Positions 49,984 through 60,098 of a stretch of DNA of 64,000 bases are shown here, one piece after another. Every line of letters begins with the position of its first letter. Position 1 is the stretch's first letter. The stretch is taken from the NCBI RefSeq assembly GCF_018860805.1, contig NZ_JAHKQR010000011.1, positions 62,001 to 126,000 of the forward strand, written 5' to 3'. The position numbers and the translations under genes were made by a program. The notes beneath the pieces were generated by a model. The model was not told where the DNA came from and ran no database searches. It saw only the letters and a list, made by a program, of their open reading frames with translations. This DNA comes from Aestuariibacter sp. A3R04. Its GTDB lineage: Bacteria; Pseudomonadota; Gammaproteobacteria; Enterobacterales; Alteromonadaceae.

Positions 49984-52631
49984 GATATGTTGATGTCTTC
50001 AAGTTGGTCTAATTTAAACAGGATGCGCTTTTTCAAACTCACCTGTTGTTCATGGGTTAATGCTTTGCCAGCATCATTGCTGACGATAAAAATATCTTCT
50101 GCTCTCTCACCTATAGTGGCAATTTTTGCCAGCTTTAGTACAGCTTGTTCGTCGACGAAGGCATGACCTATTTTGGCCAGTATGCCCGGTGCATCAAGGG
50201 CTTCAAGCTCAATCAAAGTGCTGTCTTCATTCAGTGTGAAGAAGCGCACTTTAGTGGGGACATCTAATTGCCGCATCTGACGGGGCAATTTTCGTTTATT
50301 GTCGTGGGAGCGCCCGGGTTTAGCCAGTTGCTCAACAATAGCCTGTTCGAGGCTGCGAGTGCGATTCTCTGAGTTGAGACGGCTCCCGTCATTCTCTAAT
50401 ACCAAAATGCTGTCAAAGACATAGCCATCGCGCGTAACCGTTACATGTGCATCGTGAATCGAACAGTTACGACTATCAATTACGGAGGCAACCTGGGCAA
50501 AGAGGGCTTTTCTGTCGCGTCCGTAAATGAGGATCTCCGTACCACCTTTGGCACTGTTGTCGTTAGCCTTCACTACTAAAGCGTCAGGGTTGTCCTGTAA
50601 TACTGTAGAAGTGCCCTCGAGAATTTCCTTGGTATGCCAAGCAATTTGAGCGGGTTTAAAACGCGCAAAATAGTCGTCTTCAAGGCGATGCCATAACGTT
50701 TTCACTTTCTCTTCGCTAATGCCCTGGGCGTCTAGAATCAATTTTGCAGTTTGCTTGTGCTCCTTTACCCGCTCATCCATGGTGACCTGACATTGCAGAC
50801 CGTTGTCGAGGGCTTTTTGCGTCATCAGGTATAATTCCCTTAGCAGGGAGGACTTCCAGTCATTCCAGAGATTGTCGTTGGTGGCTCGTATGTCTGCCAG
50901 GGTAAGTACATACAGCAGATTTAGATGGGTATGGCTGCGCACTACGGTGGCAAATTCATTGATTACATCCGGGTCGTAGATGTCTCTTCGCTGCGCCACG
51001 ACAGACATCAGCAAGTGGTTTTCCACCAGCCAGGTAATGAGACCGGTGTCGGCTTCCGATAAACCGTGTTGATTTCCGAATTTGGCAACATCAACTGCTC
51101 CGAGCTCGGAATGATCGCCTCCCCGGCCTTTGGCAATGTCGTGAAAGACAGCGGCAATGTAAATAATTTCGGGTTTATCTAAATGGCGTACAATTCGACC
51201 GCAGCGGGGAAACTCGATATTTTCTGGTTGAAAATAATGATTGACGTTTTTTACTACGCGATGGGTATGCTCATCCACAGTGTACGCGTGGAACAGGTCA
51301 AACTGCATCATGCCCACAATGTTATCCCACTCAGGAAGATAACTCTCGATAATGCCGTATTCGTGCATGATATCCCACGCAAAATCGAAAAAGTGGGGGT
51401 GACGGAACAGCGCCATGAGACGTTCACGACAAGCAGGGCGCTCAACGTAATAGCTGTTTTCAAAACGACGTCTCGCATTTCGCAACTGCCGTATAGTGTC
51501 GGTATCGAGGCCTTCCACTGACGGGGTATCTGCAACTACCTTTAGAAAATCAAGAATGGCTTCCGGGGTATCAAATACGTTCTGACTGAGGGGAGAAATC
51601 ATACCGTCAGTTAGCTGAAACTTCTCATCCACGGGCATTTCATGTTTGATACCCTGATTGAGCATGTCGTATTTGAACCGCTGTAACAGCATTTTGTTGA
51701 GTTCGGACACCCTGCGGATAATGCGAAAGAAGTCGCGCATCATCTTCTCTACTGAGGATTTTCCGTCAGCACCATAGCCCATTCGTTTTGCAACATCGGG
51801 CTGATAATCGAACAACAAACGGTTTTCTGAGCGACCCGCTGTTAAATGAAGTGCAAAGCGCATTTTCCACAAGTGCATACGACAGGCAATTAACTCACCA
51901 TGCTCTTCTTCAGTAAAGTAACCGTGACCGACGAGGTTAAACCCGTCATATTCTTTAAAGTGTTTTTTGGCTACCCAACCGATAGACTGGATATCCCGCA
52001 AACCACCTGGATTTTCCTTGATGTTGGGTTCAAGGTTATAAGCTGTGCCATTGAATTTTGCATGGCGGGCTTTTTGTTCGTCGTATTTTGCCTTAAAGAA
52101 GTCTTTGGAAGAGACGGCTTTTTTACTGTTGAGTTTTTCCCACAATTCTTCGAAAACCGCCTGATCGCCAATGAGTAACCGACTTTCTACTAAATTTGTG
52201 GCGATAGTAATGTCTTCCTTGGCCAGTTGTAGGGTTTCCTTTACTGTACGAACAGATTGGCCCACGTCCAGCTTGATGTCCCAAAGTAAGGTAATGAATT
52301 GTCCAATTTTTTCCTGGGTAGGCTTATCAAGCGGCTTTTTACTAACGATAAGTAGGTCGATATCTGAATAGGGCTGAAGATGGCCTCTGCCGTATCCCCC
52401 CACTGGGCAAAGCGCAAGTCCGGGCACGGTATCAAGGTTCATGAGTTGCCAGATATGAGATAGCAACGCATCGATAAATTTTGCCCGACCAAGTACCAAC
52501 TGGCTTACCGCTACTGAGCCAAAAGACGATGCCAGCCATTGATAGCTGTTGGCAATGCATTGCTTAATTCCTGCAATGTCTTGTGCTGAAGTAATGTCTT
52601 CAGCTTGTTCTATCAGTCTTTCTAAACTCAA
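49980..52631 (-). CDS. glnD: bifunctional uridylyltransferase/uridylyl-removing enzyme GlnD
   Basis: GlnD senses glutamine and adds or removes UMP on PII proteins. Domains in order: nucleotidyltransferase ([20 protein letters not shown]), a linker, the HD hydrolase with [20 protein letters not shown], and two C-terminal ACT domains. The longest frame begins at 52778, but TTG at 52631 with AAGAAGG six bases before it gives [12 protein letters not shown] and 883 residues, near the usual length; it is preferred. Followed by dapD with a four-base overlap. Confidence 0.95.
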   Translation of the reverse strand: MSLERLIEQAEDITSAQDIAGIKQCIANSYQWLASSFGSVAVSQLVLGRAKFIDALLSHIWQLMNLDTVPGLALCPVGGYGRGHLQPYSDIDLLIVSKKPLDKPTQEKIGQFITLLWDIKLDVGQSVRTVKETLQLAKEDITIATNLVESRLLIGDQAVFEELWEKLNSKKAVSSKDFFKAKYDEQKARHAKFNGTAYNLEPNIKENPGGLRDIQSIGWVAKKHFKEYDGFNLVGHGYFTEEEHGELIACRMHLWKMRFALHLTAGRSENRLLFDYQPDVAKRMGYGADGKSSVEKMMRDFFRIIRRVSELNKMLLQRFKYDMLNQGIKHEMPVDEKFQLTDGMISPLSQNVFDTPEAILDFLKVVADTPSVEGLDTDTIRQLRNARRRFENSYYVERPACRERLMALFRHPHFFDFAWDIMHEYGIIESYLPEWDNIVGMMQFDLFHAYTVDEHTHRVVKNVNHYFQPENIEFPRCGRIVRHLDKPEIIYIAAVFHDIAKGRGGDHSELGAVDVAKFGNQHGLSEADTGLITWLVENHLLMSVVAQRRDIYDPDVINEFATVVRSHTHLNLLYVLTLADIRATNDNLWNDWKSSLLRELYLMTQKALDNGLQCQVTMDERVKEHKQTAKLILDAQGISEEKVKTLWHRLEDDYFARFKPAQIAWHTKEILEGTSTVLQDNPDALVVKANDNSAKGGTEILIYGRDRKALFAQVASVIDSRNCSIHDAHVTVTRDGYVFDSILVLENDGSRLNSENRTRSLEQAIVEQLAKPGRSHDNKRKLPRQMRQLDVPTKVRFFTLNEDSTLIELEALDAPGILAKIGHAFVDEQAVLKLAKIATIGERAEDIFIVSNDAGKALTHEQQVSLKKRILFKLDQLEDINIS

Positions 52632-52800
52632 AATTTGCCTTCTTAACTGCACAAGGGGAAAAACCCTAGCACAATAACATGGATCAGCAATAAGGGCATT
52701 ATTCCAGCAAAATAAATATGTGATAAAAAGTGAATAAATAGTCGAAAAAGATATAGCGAGAGGTAAAGCAGGCAGCATTATAATCTGCCTGCGTGACGAA

Positions 52801-53592
52801 CTAGTGACTGATAATTCGGGGGAGGTCTTCTTCCTCTCGAAGCGTCAGTACTTCAACTCCGGTTTCAGTTACCAGCAGGGTGTGCTCCCACTGGGCACTG
52901 AGACTACGGTCTTTAGTCACAACCGTCCATTGGTCCGGGAGCACTTTAGAATAGCGTTTACCAGCGTTAACCATTGGCTCGATAGTGAAGCACATACCGG
53001 GTACCAGCTCTTCTCCAGTACCTGGACGGCCATAGTGAACTATCTGGGGTTCTTCGTGAAAACTGGACCCAATACCATGGCCGCAATATTCCCTGACAAT
53101 GGAATAATTATGCGATTCTGCATGAGTTTGACAAAGGTGACCGATATCACCCAGTCGCATGCCAGGTTTTACTTGCTTGATGGCGTTATACAGGCATTCC
53201 TGAGTCACTCTCACTAGTCTTTCGGCGAGAATACTGGGTTTCCCAACAATAAACATTTTCGATGTGTCGCCGTGATAACCGTCTTTAATTACCGTGACAT
53301 CGATATTGATGATATCGCCGTCTTTGAGTTTTTTATCCGATGGGATTCCGTGGCATATACAGTGATTCACAGAAGTACAAATAGATTTTGGGAACGGTGG
53401 GTGACCATAGTTTAACGGCGCCGGGATGGCATTTTGCACATTGACGATGTAGTCGTGGCAAAGGGTATTTAACTCATCGGTGGTTACGCCCTTTTTTACA
53501 TAGGGGGTAATCATTGTGAGCACCTCGGCAGCAAGCTTTCCTGCTACGCGCATTTTTTCAATTTCTTCAGCGGTTTTGATGATTGCGGCCAC
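52801..53592 (-). CDS. map: methionine aminopeptidase, type I
   Basis: Map removes the initiator methionine from new proteins. The 263 residues show ICTSVNHCICHGIPSDKKL, the metal-binding DGDIINIDVTVIKDGYHGDT, YCGHGIGSSFHEEPQIVH and CFTIEPMVN, in the type I arrangement. Start is GTG preceded by GAGG at five bases. It is divergent from rpsB, as in E. coli. Confidence 0.96.
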   Translation of the reverse strand: MAAIIKTAEEIEKMRVAGKLAAEVLTMITPYVKKGVTTDELNTLCHDYIVNVQNAIPAPLNYGHPPFPKSICTSVNHCICHGIPSDKKLKDGDIINIDVTVIKDGYHGDTSKMFIVGKPSILAERLVRVTQECLYNAIKQVKPGMRLGDIGHLCQTHAESHNYSIVREYCGHGIGSSFHEEPQIVHYGRPGTGEELVPGMCFTIEPMVNAGKRYSKVLPDQWTVVTKDRSLSAQWEHTLLVTETGVEVLTLREEEDLPRIISH

Positions 53593-53965
53593 TGTATCCT
53601 CGATAGTCTGAAACTTTTATGAATACGCAGTGTGTACAAATACTGATACCGCAAGGATAAAAACCATTGCCGTACTTTGCACACTCTGCACAATATTGAC
53701 TATGTTAACGTTTGAGAGGCGCAGTGTATAGTCGCGTTCAATAAAGGGCTGATAAACTTGAGCTGTAGCGTCACTTATGGTATAAAGCGCCCGCGTTTTG
53801 CAACCCTTGATGTACCCTTCGGGTTTTGTCCTGCGGTTTAAACGTAAATTAATCTTTAAATAACACACATATACCGACACTTGTCATCGGGGTGTCTGCC
53901 AGACTCAGTGCTGCGTGGATCGATGCAAGGGGTATATGGAGGCCTAACCCCAAGAGGAAAATATT
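53593..53965. other. map-rpsB divergent intergenic region
   Basis: Holds the rpsB promoter (53758-53786) and a leader of roughly 170 bases before the rpsB ATG, with structure-prone segments that could take part in S2 autoregulation. An 87-codon minus-strand frame (53617-53880) overlaps the promoter and is not accepted as a gene. Confidence 0.75.
53758..53786 (+). promoter_or_regulatory. rpsB-tsf promoter
   Basis: TTGAGC (53758-53763) and TATAAA (53781-53786) are 17 bases apart. The bases just after the -10 are GCGCCCGCG, a GC-rich discriminator typical of promoters under stringent (ppGpp) control. Confidence 0.78.
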
Positions 53966-54697
53966 ATGGCTAACGTATCAATGCGTGACATGCTGAAAGC
54001 CGGTGTGCATTTCGGTCACCAAACCCGTTACTGGAATCCTAAGATGAAGCCTTTCATCTTTGGTGCGCGTAACAAGGTTCATATCATTAACCTGGAAAAA
54101 ACAGTTCCGCTGTTTAACGAAGCAATGAGCTACCTGTCTGGTGTTGCTTCTAAGAAAGGTAAAATCCTGTTTGTTGGCACTAAGCGTGCAGCGGGTGAAG
54201 CTGTTAAAGACGCGGCAGTGAAGTGCGATCAGTTTTACGTGAACAAGCGCTGGTTAGGCGGTATGTTGACTAACTGGAAAACTGTTCGTCAATCGATCAA
54301 ACGTCTGAAAGAGCTTGAGCAACAAGCACAAGACGGCACGTTTGAGAAGCTGACTAAAAAAGAAGCACTGATGTTGCAACGTGAAATGGACAAGCTGGAA
54401 AGCAGCTTGGGCGGTATCAAAAACATGGGCGGTTTGCCTGACGTGATTTTTGTTATCGATGCTGACCACGAGCACATTGCTGTAACTGAAGCTCGCAACC
54501 TGGGTATCCCTGTCGTTGGTGTTGTAGATACTAACTCTAACCCAGATGGCGTTGATTTCATCATCCCAGGTAACGATGATGCAATTCGTGCTATCCAACT
54601 GTATCTCGATGCAGCTGCTGATGCAGTAAACAAAGGTCGCGAAAGCAACCTGGAAGTGCAGGCTGAACAAGACGACTTCGTAGAAGCGGCTGAATAA
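53966..54697 (+). CDS. rpsB: 30S ribosomal protein S2
   Basis: S2 sits on the small-subunit head/body junction and is needed for S1 binding. The 243 residues show [57 protein letters not shown] and [20 protein letters not shown], and an acidic tail. AAGAGGA precedes the ATG. First gene of the rpsB-tsf unit. Confidence 0.99.
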   Translation: MANVSMRDMLKAGVHFGHQTRYWNPKMKPFIFGARNKVHIINLEKTVPLFNEAMSYLSGVASKKGKILFVGTKRAAGEAVKDAAVKCDQFYVNKRWLGGMLTNWKTVRQSIKRLKELEQQAQDGTFEKLTKKEALMLQREMDKLESSLGGIKNMGGLPDVIFVIDADHEHIAVTEARNLGIPVVGVVDTNSNPDGVDFIIPGNDDAIRAIQLYLDAAADAVNKGRESNLEVQAEQDDFVEAAE

Positions 54698-54708
54698 TCA
54701 GACCTGTT

Positions 54709-54787
54709 TGATGACAGTGGTGATGACAATGACATGCCACTGTCATCAAAAGTAACGAATATCTCTAGAAGGGGCCCATAGCCCCTT
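54709..54787 (+). promoter_or_regulatory. two hairpins in the rpsB-tsf intergenic region
   Basis: TGATGACAGTGG (54709-54720) pairs perfectly with CCACTGTCATCA (54737-54748), and AAGGGGC pairs with GCCCCTT (54769-54787) just before a short T-rich run. The second may be a partial terminator that lowers tsf relative to rpsB. Confidence 0.6.
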
Positions 54788-54824
54788 TTACCTTTTTAAA
54801 TGTTTAATGCTGAGGAATTGAAAA

Positions 54825-55697
54825 ATGGCAGTGACTGCAGCACTTGTTAAAGAACTGCGTGAGCGTACCGGCGCAGGTATGATGGATTGTAAAAAAGCGC
54901 TGGTTGAGACCGATGGTGACATCGAACTGGCCATCGAAAATATGCGTAAATCCGGTCAGGCAAAAGCCGCCAAAAAAGCAGGCCGTATCGCTGCTGAAGG
55001 TGTCATCCTGACAAAGGTTGAAGGCAACCGCGCCACCATGATGGAAGTAAACTGCGAAACTGACTTTGTTGCTCGTGACGAAGGTTTCCTGGGATTCGGC
55101 AATCAAATTCTGGCCGTTGCTTCAGAAAACAACATCAACGATATCGATGCACTGAACGACGCAGAAATTGACGGCGTAAAAATCGCTACGGTTCGCGACA
55201 ACTTAGTTGCCAAAATTGGTGAAAACATTTCTCCTCGCCGTGTGATTAACGTGGAAGGTGACAACTTAGGTGCATACGTACACGGCGGTCGAATTGGTGT
55301 AGTTGCCATCCTCAATGGCGGTGATGAAGAGCTGGCTAAAGACGTTGCAATGCACGTCGCTGCAGCGAGCCCTCAGTTTGTTAAGCCTGATGATGTTCCT
55401 TCGGAAGTTGTTGAAAAAGAAAAAGAAATTCAGGTTGAGTTGGCTATCCAGTCCGGCAAGCCTGCGGATATCGCTGAAAAGATGGTTGCTGGCCGCATGA
55501 AGAAATTCACTGGCGAAATCAGCCTGACGGGTCAGCCTTTCGTTAAGGATCCTTCAATGTCTGTTGGTGAATTGCTAAAGAGCAAAGGCGCTGATGTTAT
55601 CAACTTCATCCGTTTTGAAGTTGGTGAAGGTATCGAGAAAAAATCTGAAGATTTCGCGGCAGAAGTTGCTGCACAAATGGAAGCGGCAAAGAAATAA
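54825..55697 (+). CDS. tsf: elongation factor Ts
   Basis: EF-Ts is the nucleotide exchange factor for EF-Tu. The 290 residues start [20 protein letters not shown] and contain [14 protein letters not shown], the core signature [15 protein letters not shown] and [17 protein letters not shown]. It follows rpsB by 127 bases and ends in its own terminator. Confidence 0.98.
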   Translation: MAVTAALVKELRERTGAGMMDCKKALVETDGDIELAIENMRKSGQAKAAKKAGRIAAEGVILTKVEGNRATMMEVNCETDFVARDEGFLGFGNQILAVASENNINDIDALNDAEIDGVKIATVRDNLVAKIGENISPRRVINVEGDNLGAYVHGGRIGVVAILNGGDEELAKDVAMHVAAASPQFVKPDDVPSEVVEKEKEIQVELAIQSGKPADIAEKMVAGRMKKFTGEISLTGQPFVKDPSMSVGELLKSKGADVINFIRFEVGEGIEKKSEDFAAEVAAQMEAAKK

Positions 55698-55743
55698 TTC
55701 AGCGTTTCGCTTTTTCATTCGGCCAATGTCGGATACACTACAG

Positions 55744-55768
55744 AGCACCTCTTCGGAGGTGCTTTTTT
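55744..55768 (+). terminator. intrinsic terminator after tsf
   Basis: AGCACCTC, loop TTCG and GAGGTGCT are followed by TTTTT; a UUCG tetraloop adds stability. Confidence 0.92.
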
Positions 55769-55896
55769 ATAAGCAGGGTATGCATTTTACCGCGTAACAC
55801 ACCCGTATTCGTAAAGAGTCGATTTGCTTCATTTTTTGTGGCTTCAGGCACTGGCGAAATATGAGGCAAGCCGAATTCAGAAGGATTATTCAAACA

Positions 55897-56637
55897 ATGA
55901 GTATCACACCAAAATCAGCCTATCGTCGTATTTTGTTAAAACTCAGTGGTGAGGCTCTAATGGGGGCCGAAGGCTTTGGTATCGATCCGAAAGTGCTGGA
56001 CCGTATGGCCCAGGAAATTAAAGAACTGGTAGAGTTGGGCGTACAAGTTGGACTGGTCATTGGCGGTGGAAACTTGTTTCGCGGTGAAGGTCTGGCGAAA
56101 GCGGGCATGAACCGGGTAGTGGGTGACCACATGGGGATGCTTGCCACTGTGATGAATGGTTTGGCCATGCGGGATGCATTGCACCGAGCCTACGTAAATG
56201 CCCGGCTGATGTCGGCAATTCCGTTGAATGGCGTGTGTGATGCTTATAATTGGGCAGAAGCTATTAGCTTGTTGAAATCCGGGCGTGTGGTTATTTTTTC
56301 TGCCGGTACCGGTAATCCGTTTTTCACTACCGATTCAGCAGCCTGTCTCCGCGGTATCGAGATTGAAGCAGATGCGGTGCTCAAAGCTACCAAAGTTGAT
56401 GGTGTGTATAGTGATGATCCGGTGAAAAACCCTGAAGCCACTATGTACCCTCAATTGTCTTATCAAGAAGTACTTGAGAAAGAACTCAAAGTCATGGACT
56501 TGTCAGCCTTTACACTGGCCCGTGACCACAGATTGCCGATTCGCGTATTTAACATGAACAAACCGGGTTGCCTGAAGCGTGTAGTGATGGGTGAAACGGA
56601 AGGCACGCTAATCGACCATCCCGAAAATTTTAAGTAA
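55897..56637 (+). CDS. pyrH: UMP kinase
   Basis: PyrH phosphorylates UMP to UDP. The 246 residues have [52 protein letters not shown] and [20 protein letters not shown]. The ATG at 55897 ([11 protein letters not shown]) is preferred to one 12 codons upstream as it gives the family length. It is followed by frr after 19 bases, the standard order. Confidence 0.97.
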   Translation: MSITPKSAYRRILLKLSGEALMGAEGFGIDPKVLDRMAQEIKELVELGVQVGLVIGGGNLFRGEGLAKAGMNRVVGDHMGMLATVMNGLAMRDALHRAYVNARLMSAIPLNGVCDAYNWAEAISLLKSGRVVIFSAGTGNPFFTTDSAACLRGIEIEADAVLKATKVDGVYSDDPVKNPEATMYPQLSYQEVLEKELKVMDLSAFTLARDHRLPIRVFNMNKPGCLKRVVMGETEGTLIDHPENFK

Positions 56638-56656
56638 AAAGAATAGGAATATATTT

Positions 56657-57214
56657 GTGATTGATGAAATTGAATTAGATGCGCGTGAGCGTATGGAAAA
56701 GAGCATCAGTGCATTGAAAAGCCAGTTGAGTAAAATTCGTACAGGTCGTGCGCATCCCAGTTTGCTTGATGGCATTATGGTACCTTACTACGGTGTTGAC
56801 ACGCCGCTGAAACAAGTGGCCAACGTGGTCGCTGAAGACAGCCGAACCCTGGCGTTAACCGTGTTCGACAAGAGCGCTATTCAAGCTGTTGAAAAGGCGA
56901 TTATGCAGTCTGATTTGGGCTTAAATCCAATGAGTGCCGGCGCGGCTATTCGCATTCCATTGCCTCCGCTGACAGAAGAACGCCGTAAGGATCTCATTCG
57001 CGTAGTGCGCAACGAAGCGGAAGGGGGCCGGGTGGCTATTCGCAATATCCGTCGCGACGCAAACAGCGATGTCAAAGAACTCCTGAAAGAAAAGGAAATT
57101 AGCGAAGACGAAAGTCGTGCAGCAGAAGAAAACATTCAGTCACTTACGAATGATTTCATCAAAAAAGTGGATGCCATGTTGGCAGACAAAGAAAAAGAAC
57201 TCATGGAAGTGTAA
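56657..57214 (+). CDS. frr: ribosome recycling factor
   Basis: RRF splits post-termination ribosomes with EF-G. The 185-residue protein has a GTG start giving (V)[16 protein letters not shown], then [17 protein letters not shown] and [20 protein letters not shown], the usual three-helix and beta-domain arrangement. uppS follows after nine bases. Confidence 0.98.
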   Translation: MIDEIELDARERMEKSISALKSQLSKIRTGRAHPSLLDGIMVPYYGVDTPLKQVANVVAEDSRTLALTVFDKSAIQAVEKAIMQSDLGLNPMSAGAAIRIPLPPLTEERRKDLIRVVRNEAEGGRVAIRNIRRDANSDVKELLKEKEISEDESRAAEENIQSLTNDFIKKVDAMLADKEKELMEV

Positions 57215-57223
57215 GCAGATACT

Positions 57224-58003
57224 ATGTTAGGAAAGCGGTCTAACAAAGCGTCAGTGGAAACTGAATCCCCGGTAAGCGTGCCGGGGCCTCAGCACGTTGC
57301 GATTATCATGGACGGTAATGGTCGCTGGGCGCAGAAGAAAGGTAAAATCCGAACTTTTGGGCATAAGGCAGGCGTCGAGTCTGTGCGGGCTGTGGTTCGG
57401 TTTGCCAGGCAAAACGATATCAAATCCTTAACGCTTTTTGCGTTTTCCAGTGAAAACTGGAAACGCCCGGAAGAAGAAGTTTCTGTGTTGATGGAATTGT
57501 TCAACCTGGTCTTAAATAACGAAGCGAAGCGTCTGCACAAAAACGGTGTCCGGTTAAAAGTCATCGGTGATGTCTCTGCGTTTGACGACAAACTGAAAGA
57601 GAAGATTCGCAAAGCCGAAGACATGACTGCGGAAAATGAGGCGTTGGTGCTGAATATTGCCGCGAATTACGGCGGGCGCTGGGATATTGTTAACGCTGCA
57701 CAACAATTGGCGAATGAGGTGGTAACAGGGGCGGTTTCCATCGAAGATATCAATGAGTCCCTGTTCGACAGCAAGATGTCTACCGCAGACTTGCCCGAGC
57801 TTGATTTGCTTATTCGCACTGGTGGAGAACATCGCATTAGCAATTTCCTTTTGTGGCAGTGTGCGTATGCTGAACTCTTTTTCACCGATGTTCTATGGCC
57901 TGACTTCTCAGAAGAGGTATTCCAAGAGGCCGTGGACGATTTTAAACGGCGTCAGCGTCGCTTTGGACTGACAGGCGATCAAGTAGACGTCATCGCAAAA
58001 TAA
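57224..58003 (+). CDS. uppS: undecaprenyl diphosphate synthase
   Basis: UppS makes the C55 lipid carrier for peptidoglycan and other glycans. The 259 residues contain VAIIMDGNGRWAQKKGKIR, LTLFAFSSENWKRPEEEV, LNIAANYGGRWDIV and LLIRTGGEHRISNFLLWQ. It is second in the frr-uppS-cdsA-dxr run. Confidence 0.97.
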   Translation: MLGKRSNKASVETESPVSVPGPQHVAIIMDGNGRWAQKKGKIRTFGHKAGVESVRAVVRFARQNDIKSLTLFAFSSENWKRPEEEVSVLMELFNLVLNNEAKRLHKNGVRLKVIGDVSAFDDKLKEKIRKAEDMTAENEALVLNIAANYGGRWDIVNAAQQLANEVVTGAVSIEDINESLFDSKMSTADLPELDLLIRTGGEHRISNFLLWQCAYAELFFTDVLWPDFSEEVFQEAVDDFKRRQRRFGLTGDQVDVIAK

Positions 58004-58053
58004 GTGGCCATTGACCGGCGACTTATTTTGCTACAAGGAGCACTACGCCCACT

Positions 58054-58917
58054 ATGCTAAAACAACGTATAATAACAGCATTAATCCTGGCGCCCCTCGC
58101 GCTAATCGCCATTCTTTTTCTTCCCGTGTGGTGGTTTGAGCTTGCTATTGCAGGCGTTGTTGGGCTGGGAGCGTATGAATGGGCAAACATGTCCGGTGTA
58201 GGCCCTCGCCTTTACAAGGGGGCGTTTGCCTGTGGTGTGTTTGTAATTTGTTTGGGGTTGTCATCAATCGTAGATGCAGATCTCATTTGGTATCAGGGCC
58301 AGCTTCACAGTTTGTATCACATTATATTGGGCGTATCGGTCATCTGGTGGATAGCTTCATTATGTATGATTATCGCCTACCCGAAGTACAGTGGATTTTG
58401 GAAAAATAACAACGCGATACGAATGATATTTGGTGTCCTCACACTGGTGCCAACCTGGGTGGCAGTCATTAGCCTGCGCACCAGCCTTCACGATGTTGAC
58501 CCGTTGTACGGTTCGTCATTGATCTTTTATGTGTTGGGCATTGTCTGGGCGGCCGATATCGGTGCTTTTTTCGTAGGTGTGAAATTTGGTCGTCACAAAT
58601 TAAGACCCAATGTGTCACCGGGCAAAACCCTGGAAGGTTTGTTAGGTGGGGTGGCAGCGTCGTTTGCCATAATAGCTTTTGCAGCTTTACACTACCAGGT
58701 GGCTGGGTCGCGAATTTGGTTGCACCTTCTCATCGGCGGAATAACCGTCGCCGTGTCAGCCTTAGGTGATTTAAACGAAAGTATGCTGAAACGCTGCGCT
58801 GGAATAAAAGACAGCGGTCGACTGTTGCCCGGCCACGGCGGAATTTTAGATCGCATAGACAGCCTTACCGCGGCATTTCCCATTTTTGCATTTTGTTATG
58901 TAACCTGGATGGCATGA
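58054..58917 (+). CDS. cdsA: phosphatidate cytidylyltransferase
   Basis: CdsA makes CDP-diacylglycerol, the precursor of bacterial phospholipids. The 287-residue protein has several membrane helices and the C-terminal signature region LNESMLKRCAGIKDSGRLLP followed by GHGGILDRIDSL. Its stop overlaps the dxr ATG. Confidence 0.96.
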   Translation: MLKQRIITALILAPLALIAILFLPVWWFELAIAGVVGLGAYEWANMSGVGPRLYKGAFACGVFVICLGLSSIVDADLIWYQGQLHSLYHIILGVSVIWWIASLCMIIAYPKYSGFWKNNNAIRMIFGVLTLVPTWVAVISLRTSLHDVDPLYGSSLIFYVLGIVWAADIGAFFVGVKFGRHKLRPNVSPGKTLEGLLGGVAASFAIIAFAALHYQVAGSRIWLHLLIGGITVAVSALGDLNESMLKRCAGIKDSGRLLPGHGGILDRIDSLTAAFPIFAFCYVTWMA

Positions 58918-60098
58918 TGCAAACAGTAACGGTATTAGGGGCAACAGGGTCAATCGGTTGCAGTACGCTCGACGTATTACAACGGCATCCGGATCGCTAT
59001 CGGGTTTTTGCGCTTACTGGAAATAATCAGTTGGAAAAACTGATGGAACAGGCCAAGGCCTGTTCTGCTCGCTATGTGGTAGTAGCCGATGAAGCCCGTT
59101 ATCTCGATGCTATTGCGTTGGCTGAGCAGTACGGTGTTACATCTGAAATTCTGTGTGGTGCAAAAGCCCTCGAAGAAGTCAGTAGTGATGCACAGGTCAC
59201 TACAGTGATGGCCGCTATCGTCGGGGCAGCCGGCCTTTTGCCTACGTTAGCCGCCGTGAAAGCGGGAAAGCGTGTATTGTTGGCGAACAAAGAAGCTCTG
59301 GTTATGTCTGGTGAGCTTTTTATTGACGCTGCCAATCAGTCGGGTGCTGAAATCCTGCCAATCGACAGTGAGCACAACGCCATATTTCAGTGCCTTCCTC
59401 ATACATTTTCTTATGGGCAATTTGCAGCGTCCGGTATACATCAAATTTTGCTCACAGGATCTGGCGGACCTTTCAGAACCCGAGAGTTGAGTACTTTTTC
59501 AGATATAACTGTCAGTGAAGCGTGTGCTCACCCCAACTGGTCTATGGGCCGTAAAATTACCGTGGACTCCGCTACTATGATGAACAAGGGCTTAGAGTTT
59601 ATTGAAGCCTGTTGGTTGTTTGGTGCAACTGCCAAAGATATTACTGTGGTTTTACATCCCCAGAGTGTGGTGCATTCCATGGTGCAATACACCGATGGTT
59701 CGGTGATTGCGCAATTGGGGAACCCTGATATGCGAACACCTATCGCTTACGGCTTGGCCTGGCCAGAGCGGATTAATGCTGGCGTTGCACCGCTGGATTT
59801 CGCGCAAATGCGCGATTTATCATTCGATTCTCCATGTTACGAGCGTTATCCTAACCTCCAGCTTGCCATTATGGCTTGCGAAGCAGGTCAGGCGGCAACC
59901 ACGCGCTTGAACGCTGCAAATGAAGTGGCAGTTGCTGCCTTCCTGGAGGGGCAGATTGGTTTTACCCGGATCGCCGAGATCAATCAGGAAACACTAAACA
60001 GGATGGAACCAACGATAGTTTCATCGCTCCAACAAATTCTGGAGGAAGATCAGAAAGCACGCCAAATGGCACTCAGTTTAGTAAGAGGGCTCAGATAG
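58914..60098 (+). CDS. dxr: 1-deoxy-D-xylulose 5-phosphate reductoisomerase
   Basis: Dxr commits DXP to the methylerythritol phosphate isoprenoid pathway. The 394 residues show VLGATGSIGCSTLDVL, LLANKEALVMSGE, ILPIDSEHNAIFQCLP, LLTGSGGPFRTREL and ACAHPNWSMGRKITVDSATM. Two consecutive ATGs at 58914 and 58917 are both possible; the first overlaps the cdsA stop (ATGA). In E. coli dxr lies between frr and uppS; here it follows cdsA. Confidence 0.96.
   Translation: MMQTVTVLGATGSIGCSTLDVLQRHPDRYRVFALTGNNQLEKLMEQAKACSARYVVVADEARYLDAIALAEQYGVTSEILCGAKALEEVSSDAQVTTVMAAIVGAAGLLPTLAAVKAGKRVLLANKEALVMSGELFIDAANQSGAEILPIDSEHNAIFQCLPHTFSYGQFAASGIHQILLTGSGGPFRTRELSTFSDITVSEACAHPNWSMGRKITVDSATMMNKGLEFIEACWLFGATAKDITVVLHPQSVVHSMVQYTDGSVIAQLGNPDMRTPIAYGLAWPERINAGVAPLDFAQMRDLSFDSPCYERYPNLQLAIMACEAGQAATTRLNAANEVAVAAFLEGQIGFTRIAEINQETLNRMEPTIVSSLQQILEEDQKARQMALSLVRGLR

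Noticed and set aside
53617..53880. 87-codon minus-strand frame between map and rpsB
   Set aside because: It runs antisense through the rpsB promoter and leader and has no family resemblance.
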